Shown here piece by piece: positions 34,605 to 45,652 of a stretch of 64,000 nt of DNA (its first letter is position 1; each line of letters starts with the position of its first letter). Origin of the DNA: Urophycis tenuis (taxonomy: Eukaryota; Chordata; Actinopteri; Gadiformes; Phycidae); the NCBI GenBank assembly GCA_036785325.1, contig JAXIVH010000031.1, positions 589,001 through 653,000 of the forward strand, read 5' to 3'. The position numbers were made by a program, and so were the translations under genes. The notes beneath the pieces were generated by a model. The model ran no database searches. It saw nothing but the letters and a program-made list of their open reading frames with translations, and was not told where the DNA came from.

Positions 34605-36299
34605 TCAGTCCCTCCTGTGTATAATAAAAATTACACTTTCTATCAATTGATGTCTGTTTTGGTTTTGTGATCTCAGCAATAAAGGCAATAAAGACTACTT
34701 GGAAAGGCTGACAAAGGCAATGACCATGGTTTAAGCAACACTTTTGTCTGTGGAAAATAGACTTGGCAACATTGAAAAGGGAACCCCTTGACTGCGTAGC
34801 AAAAATGCTGGATTTCAGGTGAGAAAATAAATAGGGTTTTATTCTGCAAAACATTAGGCTGTAGCCAAATATTAGCCTCATTATAGGCAAATCATCACAG
34901 TTCATCACTGAATATTAAGTGTAATTAAGCCTATCATGTTCAGCATTGACAAAAGCATTGACTATTGACTTAAGCAGCTACCATTGCTGGATTTTGTTTT
35001 GTCCAACACAAGCACGTGAAAACTGCCTTGGCTAAGTAGTTTTCTCACATAGTAGCCACAAACGAAGAAATCAACATGTGTGAACATGCCACTATGAATG
35101 CTCACCAACTTAGAAACAGGAGGGCACAGTTAAATTGTGATCAAAGATATTGTCTGCATTTCAAGCAGTCTCATCAGTGCTGGACTAGCCATTTGTCATT
35201 TAGTTTATAGTTGCCATTGAGCTGGCACAATCACACCTTTAAATCCCTACATCAGGGCATTACAGGGCCCTTCTGCTGCCTGCAGACACATAGAAAACTA
35301 CCTGCCAGGCAGGCTTTGAGAGTGTGGACCAGTCTAGGGCAAACTGCCAGGAACAATGTTTTTTTTGTCCCAGTCCAGCCTTGAGTGTGATAATTCGGAA
35401 TTCTGACTGCAGAGCATTATGTCAATGTTGTGGGGGTAAGGGTTGGAGGGGTTGGTTTTGGCTGTTTAGAACAAGGACTAAGCATTCTGGGTTTACACAC
35501 CACATGCTCACAAACTTGGAGACAAAGGGGTGAGCAGTTGGAATTTTTTAATATTAAATGTCCTGGTCATGAGCACGGTGGTGAATTTTGGATAGAACAT
35601 CAGATTTTGTTGCAATGGACCGGCTCAACCAGGAAAAAGTTTAATTTGTGTGTGTATCGTTCTATGCTCTTACAACAAGAACTGAGCACTTCCTCTTGAT
35701 TCAAAAGTGAACAATAAGGCTGCTTTCCAATCTGTTAAAAAACACCACCTCCCACAGTTACCATAGCGACGTATTGAAATGTCAATATAAAATCATGGCT
35801 GATTAACATCTGGACAATAACCTGTGGTTTTAGCTTTTGTTTTGTTTTTTCAATGGCATTGTTGAGAGATCGCTAATATAAAGCCAATGGTGCTGAAACA
35901 GACCTGATTCCTTTGAGGTATTTGCACTCCAATACTACAACGCACTACCTCAGTTTCACTTTTGTAGTTTTTTATTTTGTATTTTGTGTTCTCACTACAC
36001 TGTTTACACTGGTGGTGTTGTCAGTAAAGTGTTTGTGTTGTCAGTACACTGTTTGTTTGTCAATTGGTTTGGATAAATTAGGCAGCAGTATGCACAATTT
36101 AACTTAATGTAATATGAAATATGTTGTGTGATGCATGTTAATGATGATGCATAAAATCTAACCAACAGAACACAATCAGTTTTCCCCAATCCCCAATATT
36201 CAGCTGAAGCAATGCAAGACAAAGGTTCAGAACAGAAGGCTAAAATATGAACTAACCCAGCAAAACAAGTTTAAAAGCAGCCCCATCTCTTGTATTTTG
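34605..36299. other. rnf103 intron, mostly unassigned
   Basis: No gene was seen. About 35925-36060 (acaacgcactacctcagttt, then TTTTGTATTTTG) resembles the 3' UTR of the Rex1-like LINE at 58100-58290 in reverse complement. The rest was not assigned. Confidence 0.4.
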
Positions 36300-36965
36300 T
36301 ATCAATTATATTACTTTGTAGCTATAACGTAAAGGACCCTGCAAAGCAGCTGGGCTCTACATCCACCCTAAAGTACTGTGCTGATCAGCTGTCTCAAGTG
36401 TTCCCAGAAAGATTGTATGTACCAGGCTGCTTCAAAACCTCCACCATCATTTGGCTCATCATTTCAGCTCTGCCTTTAAAACCGTCATCCCGGGTCTGCT
36501 ACAAAACAAGCTCTCCAAGCTGAGAATGCCTGACTCCACTTGCAGATGGATAACAAACTTCCAATCAGACAGGAAGCAGCATGTGAACCCTCTGCTCTTC
36601 TGCATGTACACTAACAGCTGCACCCCAACAGCTTCCATCAGTCTGTCTAGCTCCTGAAGTTCGCTGACAACACCCCCCTAATCAGGCTCATCTCTGGTGG
36701 GGATAAGTCCACCTACAGGCAGGAGACTGACCATCTGGTGACCAGGTGCAGTGAGAACAACATGAAGCTCATCACTGTGAAGCCATCATTCACTCTGCAG
36801 AGAAGAAGATTGGCTGAAGTCTGCCATACCTGAACCTGTACAACTCCAGGACCCTGAGGCATGCAGATAAGTTTGTGGTCGACCCCTTCCACCCCAGACA
36901 CAAAAACGGTTTCTTCCACTCAGCAGTTGGCCTCATCAACGAGGCCCGGGCTCCTCACTGACACA
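36300..36965 (+). pseudogene. Rex1-like reverse transcriptase relic
   Basis: The product contains FADNTPLIRLISGGDKSTYR, then ETDHLVTRCSENNMKL, which is the catalytic-box region of Rex1-like LINEs. The second catalytic aspartate is replaced by asparagine. Upstream motifs are scattered over two frames. The same motif recurs on the minus strand near 62255-62300. Confidence 0.55.
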
Positions 36966-36995
36966 CTCTTACCCGCCGCCCCCATAGACACTATA

Positions 36996-37365
36996 TTAAG
37001 GCTGGGTTATGCTTCCACGTAGGGATTACGTAGTGATCAAGCAATGGCCACGCAGTTGCTTGGACGTAATCATGAGACCGTGATGGTTCTGCGTGGTGTT
37101 TACGTGTCGAAATGCAATTCAATGCCACACCGGTAGAGGGATCAGAATGACCATTCTGGTCATTACATACGGATTACTAGCGAGTAAAAAAAAGTTTACA
37201 GAAATGAAGGCAAAAGTTATATATATATATGTTGTTGCCAATCAGTCGAAGCATTTATCACACCGTAGCAGTGTTTACCATAGATATACACAGAAGACTA
37301 GATGTCTTAAGGCAGGGTCTAGAACGTCCGCACAGGTCGGCCATCTACAGTCAAGCTCCCTGTCA
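36996..37365 (+). repeat. Interspersed repeat R1, copy 2
   Basis: It begins aaggctgggttatgcttcc. At 37270-37355 it matches the reverse complement of 52120-52220 (cagaagactagatgtctt, then aacgtccgcacag). No coding region is present. Confidence 0.55.
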
Positions 37366-38114
37366 GAATCTGCGGAACCTGAGGCAAACTGAGGTAAGGT
37401 CAGTGATCTGCACAAACGTTAATACTCCTATCTCGCTGACATTTTGATGGATTTACAAACGGTTTGGTTTCTTAAAAACGTTATTAACGTGGGTTATAAT
37501 CCTGGATGCTTGAACATGTTGAAATCGCAGCTTTTCTCTTCAAAAAACGACTTAATCGTGCATCTTAGTTGTGTATCATGGCTAGGCTACTAGCTAGCAC
37601 CCAGTATTTTTTTATTAGTATTAGTAGTTTTATTAGACTTTGTTCTGTAATTAGTTATTGTGAATTTAGTGTGATCCTCTACAGTGTTTGCGTTATGGAG
37701 AAATCGTCAGCAAGGTATGTTATGGTATGTATAATTAGGTTATTATTTGTGCAATGGTGATGCCGTGGATGGTGTTAGTATAGTTGTTGTTTTGGAATGA
37801 ATATGTAGATAGTTTTATTAGACTTTGTTCTGTAATTAGTTATTTTGAATGTAATGTGATCCTCTGTAGTGTTTGTGTTGTTTGGGAGAAATCTACTGTA
37901 TGTTTCTATGTGCTCTCAATAACTAATGTTTTTTGTGCATGTCCCCGTGGAGTTTGTATGTTTTTGTCAGCTTCATGTCTTTGTGATATTTGTATGTCTG
38001 CTTCGTGTTTAACAAAACTTTGCCAAAAACACACACAAAAAATGTTACTAAGAGGAATTGTTTGAGCATTTGTTGGTTGGTGACTATGATAATCTTGTAG
38101 TTGTTTATTGTGCT
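37366..38114. repeat. Unassigned sequence with internal direct repeat
   Basis: About 37628-37698 and 37811-37881 are a direct repeat (ttttattagactttgttctg, then taattagttatt). 37925-38040 resembles 41725-41815 on the other side of the L2 element. Confidence 0.5.
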
Positions 38115-41100
38115 TTGGCCTTTAATAATAATAATAATAATACATTTTATTTAAAGCGCCTTTCAAAACACCCAAGGTCACTTCACAAGGTTGTAAAAAT
38201 CTAATTAAAATGAAAATAAAAATGAAAAATATCATCAGTGAGTCAGTCCATAAGCTTTCTTGAAGAAAAAAGCTTTCAGACTACTTTTAAAGTCAGTCAT
38301 TGAGTCGGAGTGTCTGATGCAGTCTGGCAGTGAATTCCACAGCTTGGGAGCGATGTAGCTGAAAGCCCTCTCTCCCATAGTGCTGAGGTTTATTTTAGGG
38401 ACATGCAGCAGGCCTGCTGAGGAGGATCTCAGTGAGCGGGCAGGAGTGTAAGCTTCCAGGAGGCCAGTGAGGTAGGTAGGGGCGTTGTTATGAAGGGACT
38501 TATATGCAAGGAGCAGGACCTTGAACTGAATTCTGTAGGCAACTGGAAGCCAGTGTAATTGCATGAGCAATGGTGTTATATGGTCAGTGGATTTGGAGCA
38601 TGTTATAATCCTTGCTGCAGAATTCTGGATGAGTTGGAGCCGGTGGAGTAGCTTATTTGGGATTCCAGACAGAATGGAATTACAGTAGTCAAGGCGGGAA
38701 GTCACATATGCATTGACAAGGACTTCTGCATTCTGCTGGGTGAGCACTGGGCGAAGCCGTGCAATGTTCCTCAGATGAAAAAAGGCACTTCTAGATGTGT
38801 TGTTGATGTGTGCATTGAATGACATTGTTTTGTCCAGTATGACACCAAGGCTCTTGACCTGTTTGGAGCAAGGGATGGTGCTGCCATCAACACAAATGGT
38901 GAAAGGTTCCATCTTAGCAAGCGCTGATTTGGAGCCAACCACTAGCAGCTCAGTCTTACTGCTATTCAGCTTCAGGTAATTTTGTGTCATCCATACGTTG
39001 ATGTCATGGAGGCAGGCAGTAAGTACAGCTGGCGGAAGAGTGGCAGTAGGTTTGGTTGAGAAGTAGAGCTGGGTGTCATCAGCATAGCAGTGAAATTGAA
39101 CACCATGTCGTCTGAGGATAGTGCCAAGTGGGAGAAGGTAGATGATGAACAATAGAGGGCCTAACACAGACCCCTGGGGCACCCCTCTTGTCACAGCAGT
39201 ACTCTCAGATTTGTAGCTCAGCATTTGTACGCACTGTGTCCTTCCAGAGAGATAGGAGGTGAACCACTGGTGAGCACTGCCACGCACTCCGATATCAGCT
39301 AGACGCTCCAGCAGAAGATGGTGAGAGATGGTATCAAAGGCTGCACTGAGATCAAGGAGAATCAGGATGGAAATAAGTCCATCATCAGCTGCACAGAGGA
39401 GATCATTGGTAATCTTAATCATGGCCGTTTCAGTGCTGTGCATTGGACGAAATCCAGACTGGAATGGTTCAAAGAGATCATTGTCCTTCAGGTGATCCTG
39501 GAGTTGAGTCGCCACTATTTTCTCAAGCACTTTGGAGAGAAAAGGCAAGTTGGATATAGGCCTGTAGTTATTGAAGTTATTAGAATCCAATCCAGGTTTT
39601 TTCAGCGTTGGTCTGACAATAGCAGTTTTAAAGGCTGATGGTACAGTGCCAGAGAGAAGAGAGGTGGTAAGTATTGATGTAATCCTCGGAGCAATGGATG
39701 GCAGGCAGCTCTTAACCAGGGTTGTAGGAAGAGGGTCCAGCTGACAGGTGGAGGAATTGCATTTTTTGATGAGGCCACAGATGGTACTTTCAGCAGGGAG
39801 ACTGAATTCACAGAGTTCATTGTTGTAAGATGAGCCCAGAGTGCTCAGTGAGCATGGTTGTTTCAGCTGAGTAAGTGAACATTCTAATTGCTGATGGATT
39901 GCCTCAATTTTGGTGTTAAAAAAGTTCAAGAAGGCTGAGCAGCGTTCATCAGAGAGTTCCTGGTGGGTGATGTTATCACGTGGCTTAAGAAGACCATTAA
40001 CAGTGGAAAAGAGAGTCCTGGTGTTTCCTTGTCCTTCACTGATTACCTTTGCATAGTATGATCTTTTTGCAACACAGAGAGCATTCTTATACTGATGTAA
40101 GTGTTCAGAATACATGTCTTTATGCACAGTAAGACCAGTCTTTTTTGACAGCCGCTCAAGGCGTCGGCCCATGGATTTCATATGCCGAAGTTCTGGTGTA
40201 AACCAAGGAGCGGAGTGCACAAATGAAACAGTTTGCGTCTTCATAGGAGCAACTCTGTCAAGTGCTGTAGACAAGCAGTCATTATAGTGGTCAACTAGAA
40301 CCCCCAATGAACTATTAAAAGCAGGTGAGGGATAAGTGGCAATTAGAGAGGTGAGTTCCTCTGGTTCCACCTTTTTGATGTTACGATATGACATCACACG
40401 CTGAACCTTGGACTTCACGACAGGCAGATAGGTGTCAAACAGTACAGCTTTGTGATCAGATATGGGTAGTTCAGCAGTACTGATATTGAAAGGCTTGATA
40501 ACAGAGCAACAGACCAGATCTAAGATATGTCCTCTGTTGTGGGTTGGACAGTTAACATGTTGCGTGATGCCAAAGGAGTCAAGCATATCCATAAAATCTA
40601 TTGTGAATGCATTAGAACAGTTGTCTATCTGTATATTAAAATCCCCCATCAGGATGATATTTGGAGACATTGCATTCAAAGCAGTAAGAACAGTTGAAAG
40701 TTCAGAGATAAATATATTTGATGGTTTAGGTGGTCTGTACAATACCGCAATGATGGTGGGTGTGGGTCCTCTGAGCTTAACAGCCAGCAGTTCAAAAGAG
40801 GTTTGATCAGGCACAGAGAGTGGTGTCAGTTTCACATTCTCGCGATAGAGCAGTGCGAGACCACCTCCCCTCCCGGATGAGCGGGGTTTACAGATGTAAA
40901 CAAATCCATGCGGGACTGCTTGATTCAGGTGGAAGAAATCATTGCTCTGCTGCCAGGTTTCCGTGAGACATAGAAAGTCCAGTTTATGGTCCACAATGAA
41001 GTCGCTGACGAGAGAAGCTTTGTTGGTGAGCGATCTTATGTTGAATAGCCCAGCTTTCAGTCGGTTTGACGGACAGTGCATATCCGATCTGGGCAGACGG

Positions 41101-41460
41101 GCAAGCACAGTATGGTCAACTCGTCGATCAGGCTTCAAATGACCACGATCAGCAGTCCAGAGACAAGGGATTACTTTGCCTTCCTTATGAGCCGTGTAGA
41201 TTTTGTTGCGACGAGATCCTCGGTGGACATACTTTGGACGTCGAAGAATGTCGCGTTGACACAGAAGCTCCGCAGAAGGTGCATAGTTCCCCCATAACCG
41301 GTAAAGTTCACTTATTGAATATTTCCTCATCCTTGCTCCAGCAGGTGTTGCCTATGTACGAAGACATGTGTAAGAGGTGGGCCGTAGGCTACTGGAACTT
41401 AACTTCCATCCTCCGGTCAAAGACGTAGGTTCATGTCAGACTCCAACTCCGTAAAAATAA
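38115..41460 (-). mobile_element. L2-type LINE, nearly full length
   Basis: The minus-strand 3' end has ggcgctttaaataaaatgta followed by an (ATT)n tail at 38122-38143, the L2 hallmark. One uninterrupted ORF fills the interior (38235-41330). No separate ORF1 was found upstream, and the 5' limit near 41460 is approximate. Confidence 0.8.
38235..41330 (-). CDS. L2 ORF2 protein: endonuclease plus reverse transcriptase (1031 aa)
   Basis: This is one continuous frame from an ATG at 41330 to a stop at 38235. Residues about 93-310 form an APE-type endonuclease (LFNIRSLTNK, CLTETWQ, GRGGGLALLY, IAVLYRPP, GDFNIQID, SDHKAV). Residues about 570-830 form the reverse transcriptase: NNYRPISNLPFLSKVLEKIV, QSGFRPMHSTETA, LDLSAAFDTISH, RGVPQGSVLGPLLF, then the catalytic YADDTQLYF near residue 750. 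The C-terminus has TSRLDYCNSIL and HWLPV motifs. The protein copies its own RNA into nicked genomic DNA. All key motifs are present and no stop is seen, so this copy may be young. It lies in an rnf103 intron, in the same strand sense. Confidence 0.85.
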   Translation of the reverse strand: MRKYSISELYRLWGNYAPSAELLCQRDILRRPKYVHRGSRRNKIYTAHKEGKVIPCLWTADRGHLKPDRRVDHTVLARLPRSDMHCPSNRLKAGLFNIRSLTNKASLVSDFIVDHKLDFLCLTETWQQSNDFFHLNQAVPHGFVYICKPRSSGRGGGLALLYRENVKLTPLSVPDQTSFELLAVKLRGPTPTIIAVLYRPPKPSNIFISELSTVLTALNAMSPNIILMGDFNIQIDNCSNAFTIDFMDMLDSFGITQHVNCPTHNRGHILDLVCCSVIKPFNISTAELPISDHKAVLFDTYLPVVKSKVQRVMSYRNIKKVEPEELTSLIATYPSPAFNSSLGVLVDHYNDCLSTALDRVAPMKTQTVSFVHSAPWFTPELRHMKSMGRRLERLSKKTGLTVHKDMYSEHLHQYKNALCVAKRSYYAKVISEGQGNTRTLFSTVNGLLKPRDNITHQELSDERCSAFLNFFNTKIEAIHQQLECSLTQLKQPCSLSTLGSSYNNELCEFSLPAESTICGLIKKCNSSTCQLDPLPTTLVKSCLPSIAPRITSILTTSLLSGTVPSAFKTAIVRPTLKKPGLDSNNFNNYRPISNLPFLSKVLEKIVATQLQDHLKDNDLFEPFQSGFRPMHSTETAMIKITNDLLCAADDGLISILILLDLSAAFDTISHHLLLERLADIGVRGSAHQWFTSYLSGRTQCVQMLSYKSESTAVTRGVPQGSVLGPLLFIIYLLPLGTILRRHGVQFHCYADDTQLYFSTKPTATLPPAVLTACLHDINVWMTQNYLKLNSSKTELLVVGSKSALAKMEPFTICVDGSTIPCSKQVKSLGVILDKTMSFNAHINNTSRSAFFHLRNIARLRPVLTQQNAEVLVNAYVTSRLDYCNSILSGIPNKLLHRLQLIQNSAARIITCSKSTDHITPLLMQLHWLPVAYRIQFKVLLLAYKSLHNNAPTYLTGLLEAYTPARSLRSSSAGLLHVPKINLSTMGERAFSYIAPKLWNSLPDCIRHSDSMTDFKSSLKAFFFKKAYGLTH

Positions 41461-42117
41461 ACAAAATACGACGGAGATATTCTAAAATGCGTATATATAT
41501 ATAACTATTGGACTTTCATACTGAACTGAGTGTGAAAATCAAATAAAATGATTGACATAATCGTGAGAAAAAGTAAAATTACTGAAAATAAATAAACAAG
41601 CCATACGGAGCGGCGTCAGTCTCGCCAGCGTCCCCAGGTGCAACCATGATGAAAATGATGAATGTAATAGCTTTACAAAGCTATTGTGAATAAGTATCTT
41701 AAGTGTAAGTATGTGTTCTTAATTATTAATGTTTTTGTGTGCATGTCCTTGTTATGTTTGTCTTTGTCAGCTCCATGTTTACCTAAATGTTTACAAAAGA
41801 AAAAAGCTAATAATATTGTCTCTCGTCTTCTCCCTTAAAGATCTGTACTTTTCTTTGGTGAGCGAGCTTCTCAACTAAACAGGTATTGTCTTGTGTTTGT
41901 GTAGTGTACTTATTAATACTAACCATCATGACTTATAGTAATACTAATCCACTCTATTTCTTTCTTCCCCTCTTACCTCACTTGTGAGGTAAACCTTTAC
42001 CAGTCATCAGCCATCCTTGTATTTGACTCTCATCACACCTGAAATCCCATCCCTACAACTACCCTACCATCTCTTGTTGCTGTCCCCTTGCCCGGACTTC
42101 CTTCCTCCTCCTCCTTT

Positions 42118-43457
42118 ATAATAATAATAATAATAATAATAGATGTTATTTGTTGGCGCCTTTCTCGAACCCAAGGTCACCTTACATGTAAGAAACAAAA
42201 CAAATATGAAATACAATAGCACATAACATAAACACATACAAGAAAATACAGTGTGGCTAGAAAATAGATCAAAACGGTTGGGGGAGTGTTATAGGAAGTA
42301 GGCTAACTTAAAAAGGTGTGTTTTGAGGTGGGATTTGAAGGTGTCGATGGAGTCCAGAGTGCGTATGTGTAGTGGGAGTGAGTTCCAGAGTCTAGGTGCA
42401 GAACAGCCAAAAGCCCGAGCGCCAAGCGAGGTAAGTGAAAAGGAGGGGGTGGAAAGCAGGGCGGCAGATGAGGAACGGAGTGAACGGGGTGGGATGTAAG
42501 TGTGAAGCATGTTAGAGAGATATGGGGGTGCCTGGTTATGGAGAGCTTTGAATGTTAGCAAAAGTAGCTTGTAGTGTATACGTTGATGGACAGGGAGCCA
42601 GTGGAGTTGCATGAGGACAGGTGTAATATGATCCGAGGACTTGGTACGGGTGATTATTCTGGCGGCAGTGTTCTGGATGGTTTGTAGACGGTGGATGAGT
42701 TTCTGAGGTAGACTAGTGAGGAGGGAGTTGCAGTAGTCCAAGCGGGAGGTGACCAAGGCATTTATGAGGATTTCGGTGGAGTGCTGGGTGAGGGAGGAGC
42801 GGAGTCTGGAGATATTGCGGAGGTGGAAAAAGGCTGTACGTGAGATATTATTGATGTGGGATGTGAATGAGAGGGTACTGTCCAAAGTAACACCAAGACT
42901 TTTAACTGTTTTTGAAGTGGGGACCAAACAGCCGTCGATGAGGATACTGAGGGGGTGAGATTTGGAGAGCGATGATTTGGATCCGATGAGGAGAATTTCA
43001 CTTTTGTTGCCATTGAGTTTTAACTTATTGTTTGACAGCCAGTTTGTGATGGTTTGCAGACAGTCGATAAGGGCAGTAGGTGGTGATGTGGTGTCCGGTT
43101 TGGTGGTGATGTAGATTTGGGTGTCGTCAGCATAACAGTGGAAGTGAATACCAAAGTGACGGAAGATAATGCCGAGAGGGAGGATGTAGCTGATGAAGAG
43201 TAGGGGACCGAGGACAGAACCTTGTGGAACGCCGTGAAGGAGTGGTGAGGGTGATGATCTGGTATTTTGTCCTTGAATAAACAGTGAACGGTCAGACAGG
43301 TAAGAATGGAACCATTGAAGGGGAATGCCAGAGACCCCAGTGCCGGCCAAACGATCTAGGAGGATGGTATGAGATAATGTGTCGAAGGTGGCACTGAGGT
43401 CTAAGAGTATGAGAATGGTGAGTAGGCCAGAATCTGCTGCTGAGAGGAGGTCATTTG
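42118..43457 (-). mobile_element. 5'-truncated L2-type LINE
   Basis: An (ATT)n tail at 42118-42141 marks the 3' end. Coding sequence starts inside the reverse transcriptase at about 43455. Its ORF (43350-42289) has HGVPQGSVLGPLLF, YADDTQIYI, TSRLDYCNSLL and HWLPV. It has a different sequence from the copy at 38115, so this is a separate L2 subfamily. It is truncated at the 5' end, as usual for LINEs, and cannot move by itself. Confidence 0.8.
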
Positions 43458-43564
43458 TCTCCTACACTATCTCCTATTATCTCCTACACTGGACTGAGAC
43501 ATGAGGCATGTGTAATGTTTTGGCGCCCTCTAAGTAAAATTTAATCAAAATTTAATTGAATGTG

Positions 43565-44188
43565 TACAGGCCAAAAGTTTGGACACACCAGTTAATTTCT
43601 GCATTGAACTCCATTATAATCAGCTTCATGAAATAATCACCTGGAATGCTCTACAGTCATTATTAGTGTAAAAAAAAAAAAGTCAAGATGTGCTGAACAC
43701 ATATGGGATGGATTTGAGAGTTGTTGGCTTTGATTGTCTAATTCAAGGTGATTTTAGAGAATGAATACCAAGTGTGCAATATGCAGCCATCATTACAGAA
43801 GTTAAATTCTTTAAAAATTCTAAAAATGTAAACATTTTCTAAAACAAAGCATTGTATTATGATCACATTACTTGTGTGTGCTAAACCATGAAATAGTTTA
43901 GCACATAGTTTAGGTTTATATTTTAGGCTCTATTAAACTGCCAACTTTTATTGTGTTCACACAGAATTTTGCACACTTGGGATTCTCTCAATAACTTTTT
44001 AATTAGAAATTGGAAATGGTTTTCACTGAACACTAAAATGTTCCCATAGTTGTTGAGCATATCTTGACTGATTTATGTGCACTCATAATGATCATCGAGC
44101 ATTCAAGATCATTATTTCATGAAGTTGATTATAATGCAGTTCAATGCAGAAATTAACTGGTCTGTCCAAACGTTTGGCCTGCACTGTA
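43565..44188. mobile_element. Tc1/mariner-type MITE
   Basis: Long inverted ends of about 75 bases: caggccaaaagtttggacac, then ttaatttctgcattgaactc on the left, and their complement with a few changes on the right. TA is at both borders. There is no transposase. Confidence 0.75.
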
Positions 44189-44847
44189 TGTGTTTGTGAA
44201 TTGACGTGTGTGGGTGAGAGTTTTTGTTGAAAAGTAGCTCGTCATTTGTAGGGTGTGCTTCTGTGTGCGCCTATGTCTCTATCTGTGTCTAACACACACT
44301 CACTCTGGCATAAAAAGAAGAATTGGTTTAACTCCACTGAGCTTGGAGATGATGGCTGAAGTGGCTGTGGACCCAGCTGGATGAGGACCACATTTTTTAA
44401 AAGGATTCATCATGCTTCTGTAGCACCTTTGTTCAAACATTCTGATTTTAGTAAATCTTCAAAGATCTTTGAAAAGTACCTTTATAATATCTAATGAAGT
44501 AAATATTTGTAAAAAATGTGTTTCAGATAGGTTTACTACAATTTTGTGTAAATAGGGGTGTAGTGGTAAAATAAGAGGTGGGTAAACTATTAATTCTGTG
44601 ATAGCAGTAAGGTTGACTGTGATATGTGCTTGTTTAAAAAAGACATTCAGAACATATTTGATGATGCTGAAGGTTACTGTTGAATGTTTACACCAATACT
44701 AGTGGTACTAAATTATTCATACAGTGCATTTTGTGATTATGCTATATAACGAACCAACCCGTTTAAAAATTGGTTGAAAATTGAGCAAGTTATGGTTATT
44801 TAAATGTACATTTACCCCTACCAACACTGTTATGGGGAGCGAGCCTA
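44189..44847. other. Unassigned intronic sequence
   Basis: No gene or element was recognised. The last bases before the CACTG element are ggagcgagcc followed by TA. Confidence 0.4.
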
Positions 44848-45652
44848 CACTGTAAAAAAAAGTCTGTAAAAAGTACAGTGGAAAACTGTGAAAAGGTAAC
44901 AGTATTAGACCATAAAACCTAAAACAGTATATCACTGTAGAATAAACATTGCATTACGAAACCATCGAAACATGCCAGTGGCTTCGCACGAGGCTTCGTG
45001 AGGAGACACGTGACACACACAAGACCAAGATTTAAGGTAATATATTTAATATATTAATGTAATATATTTACATTGTCTCTGTTGTCGTCATGTAGTGATT
45101 GTATTATTGCCTTGTCTAACGTGTCTATTTGTCGGGCCAAATGTCAGACAGATTGTTTTTTTGCGGAGGAGTTACTCGAATAACTTTCGGTTGAGGTTAG
45201 TTGAGTTTTGCTATGTCGTAGTTATCTTTGCATGGTGCATCTCAGGAGTTTTGCATTGCCCTCAAAGTTAAATGTAACGCTAGCTACCTTGAAATATTGA
45301 ATCGTAATTTTTTGTGTGAAGTCTGTGTATGGTATACGTTGAGAGGTTGTTTTTCATTGCAAACTTTATGAATGTTAGCTTATTTTTCCCTCGCTTCTGT
45401 GGTATGGGGTGTGGCTTAGTATTGTGCCACCGGTTTGAACCAATTCATGTCAGTATTGTTTTTTGAAAGTCCAAACGGTTGACTTGAAGAATTGCGCCTT
45501 TTTTCTGTTCAGTCAGCGTCAGTCACAAAGAGCTCGATTTGCAGTACTACTTTGTCTGGGCGGTTGTATGGATAGACCTGCAGTTTTCTTTTGTTGTCGA
45601 GAGATCTCTTATCACGATGCATATCAACAGTTTGTAATAAGTGTAGGTTGAA

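Noticed and set aside
39318..40806. Plus-strand ORFs of about 100 codons
   Set aside because: They are antisense shadows of the long L2 ORF on the minus strand.
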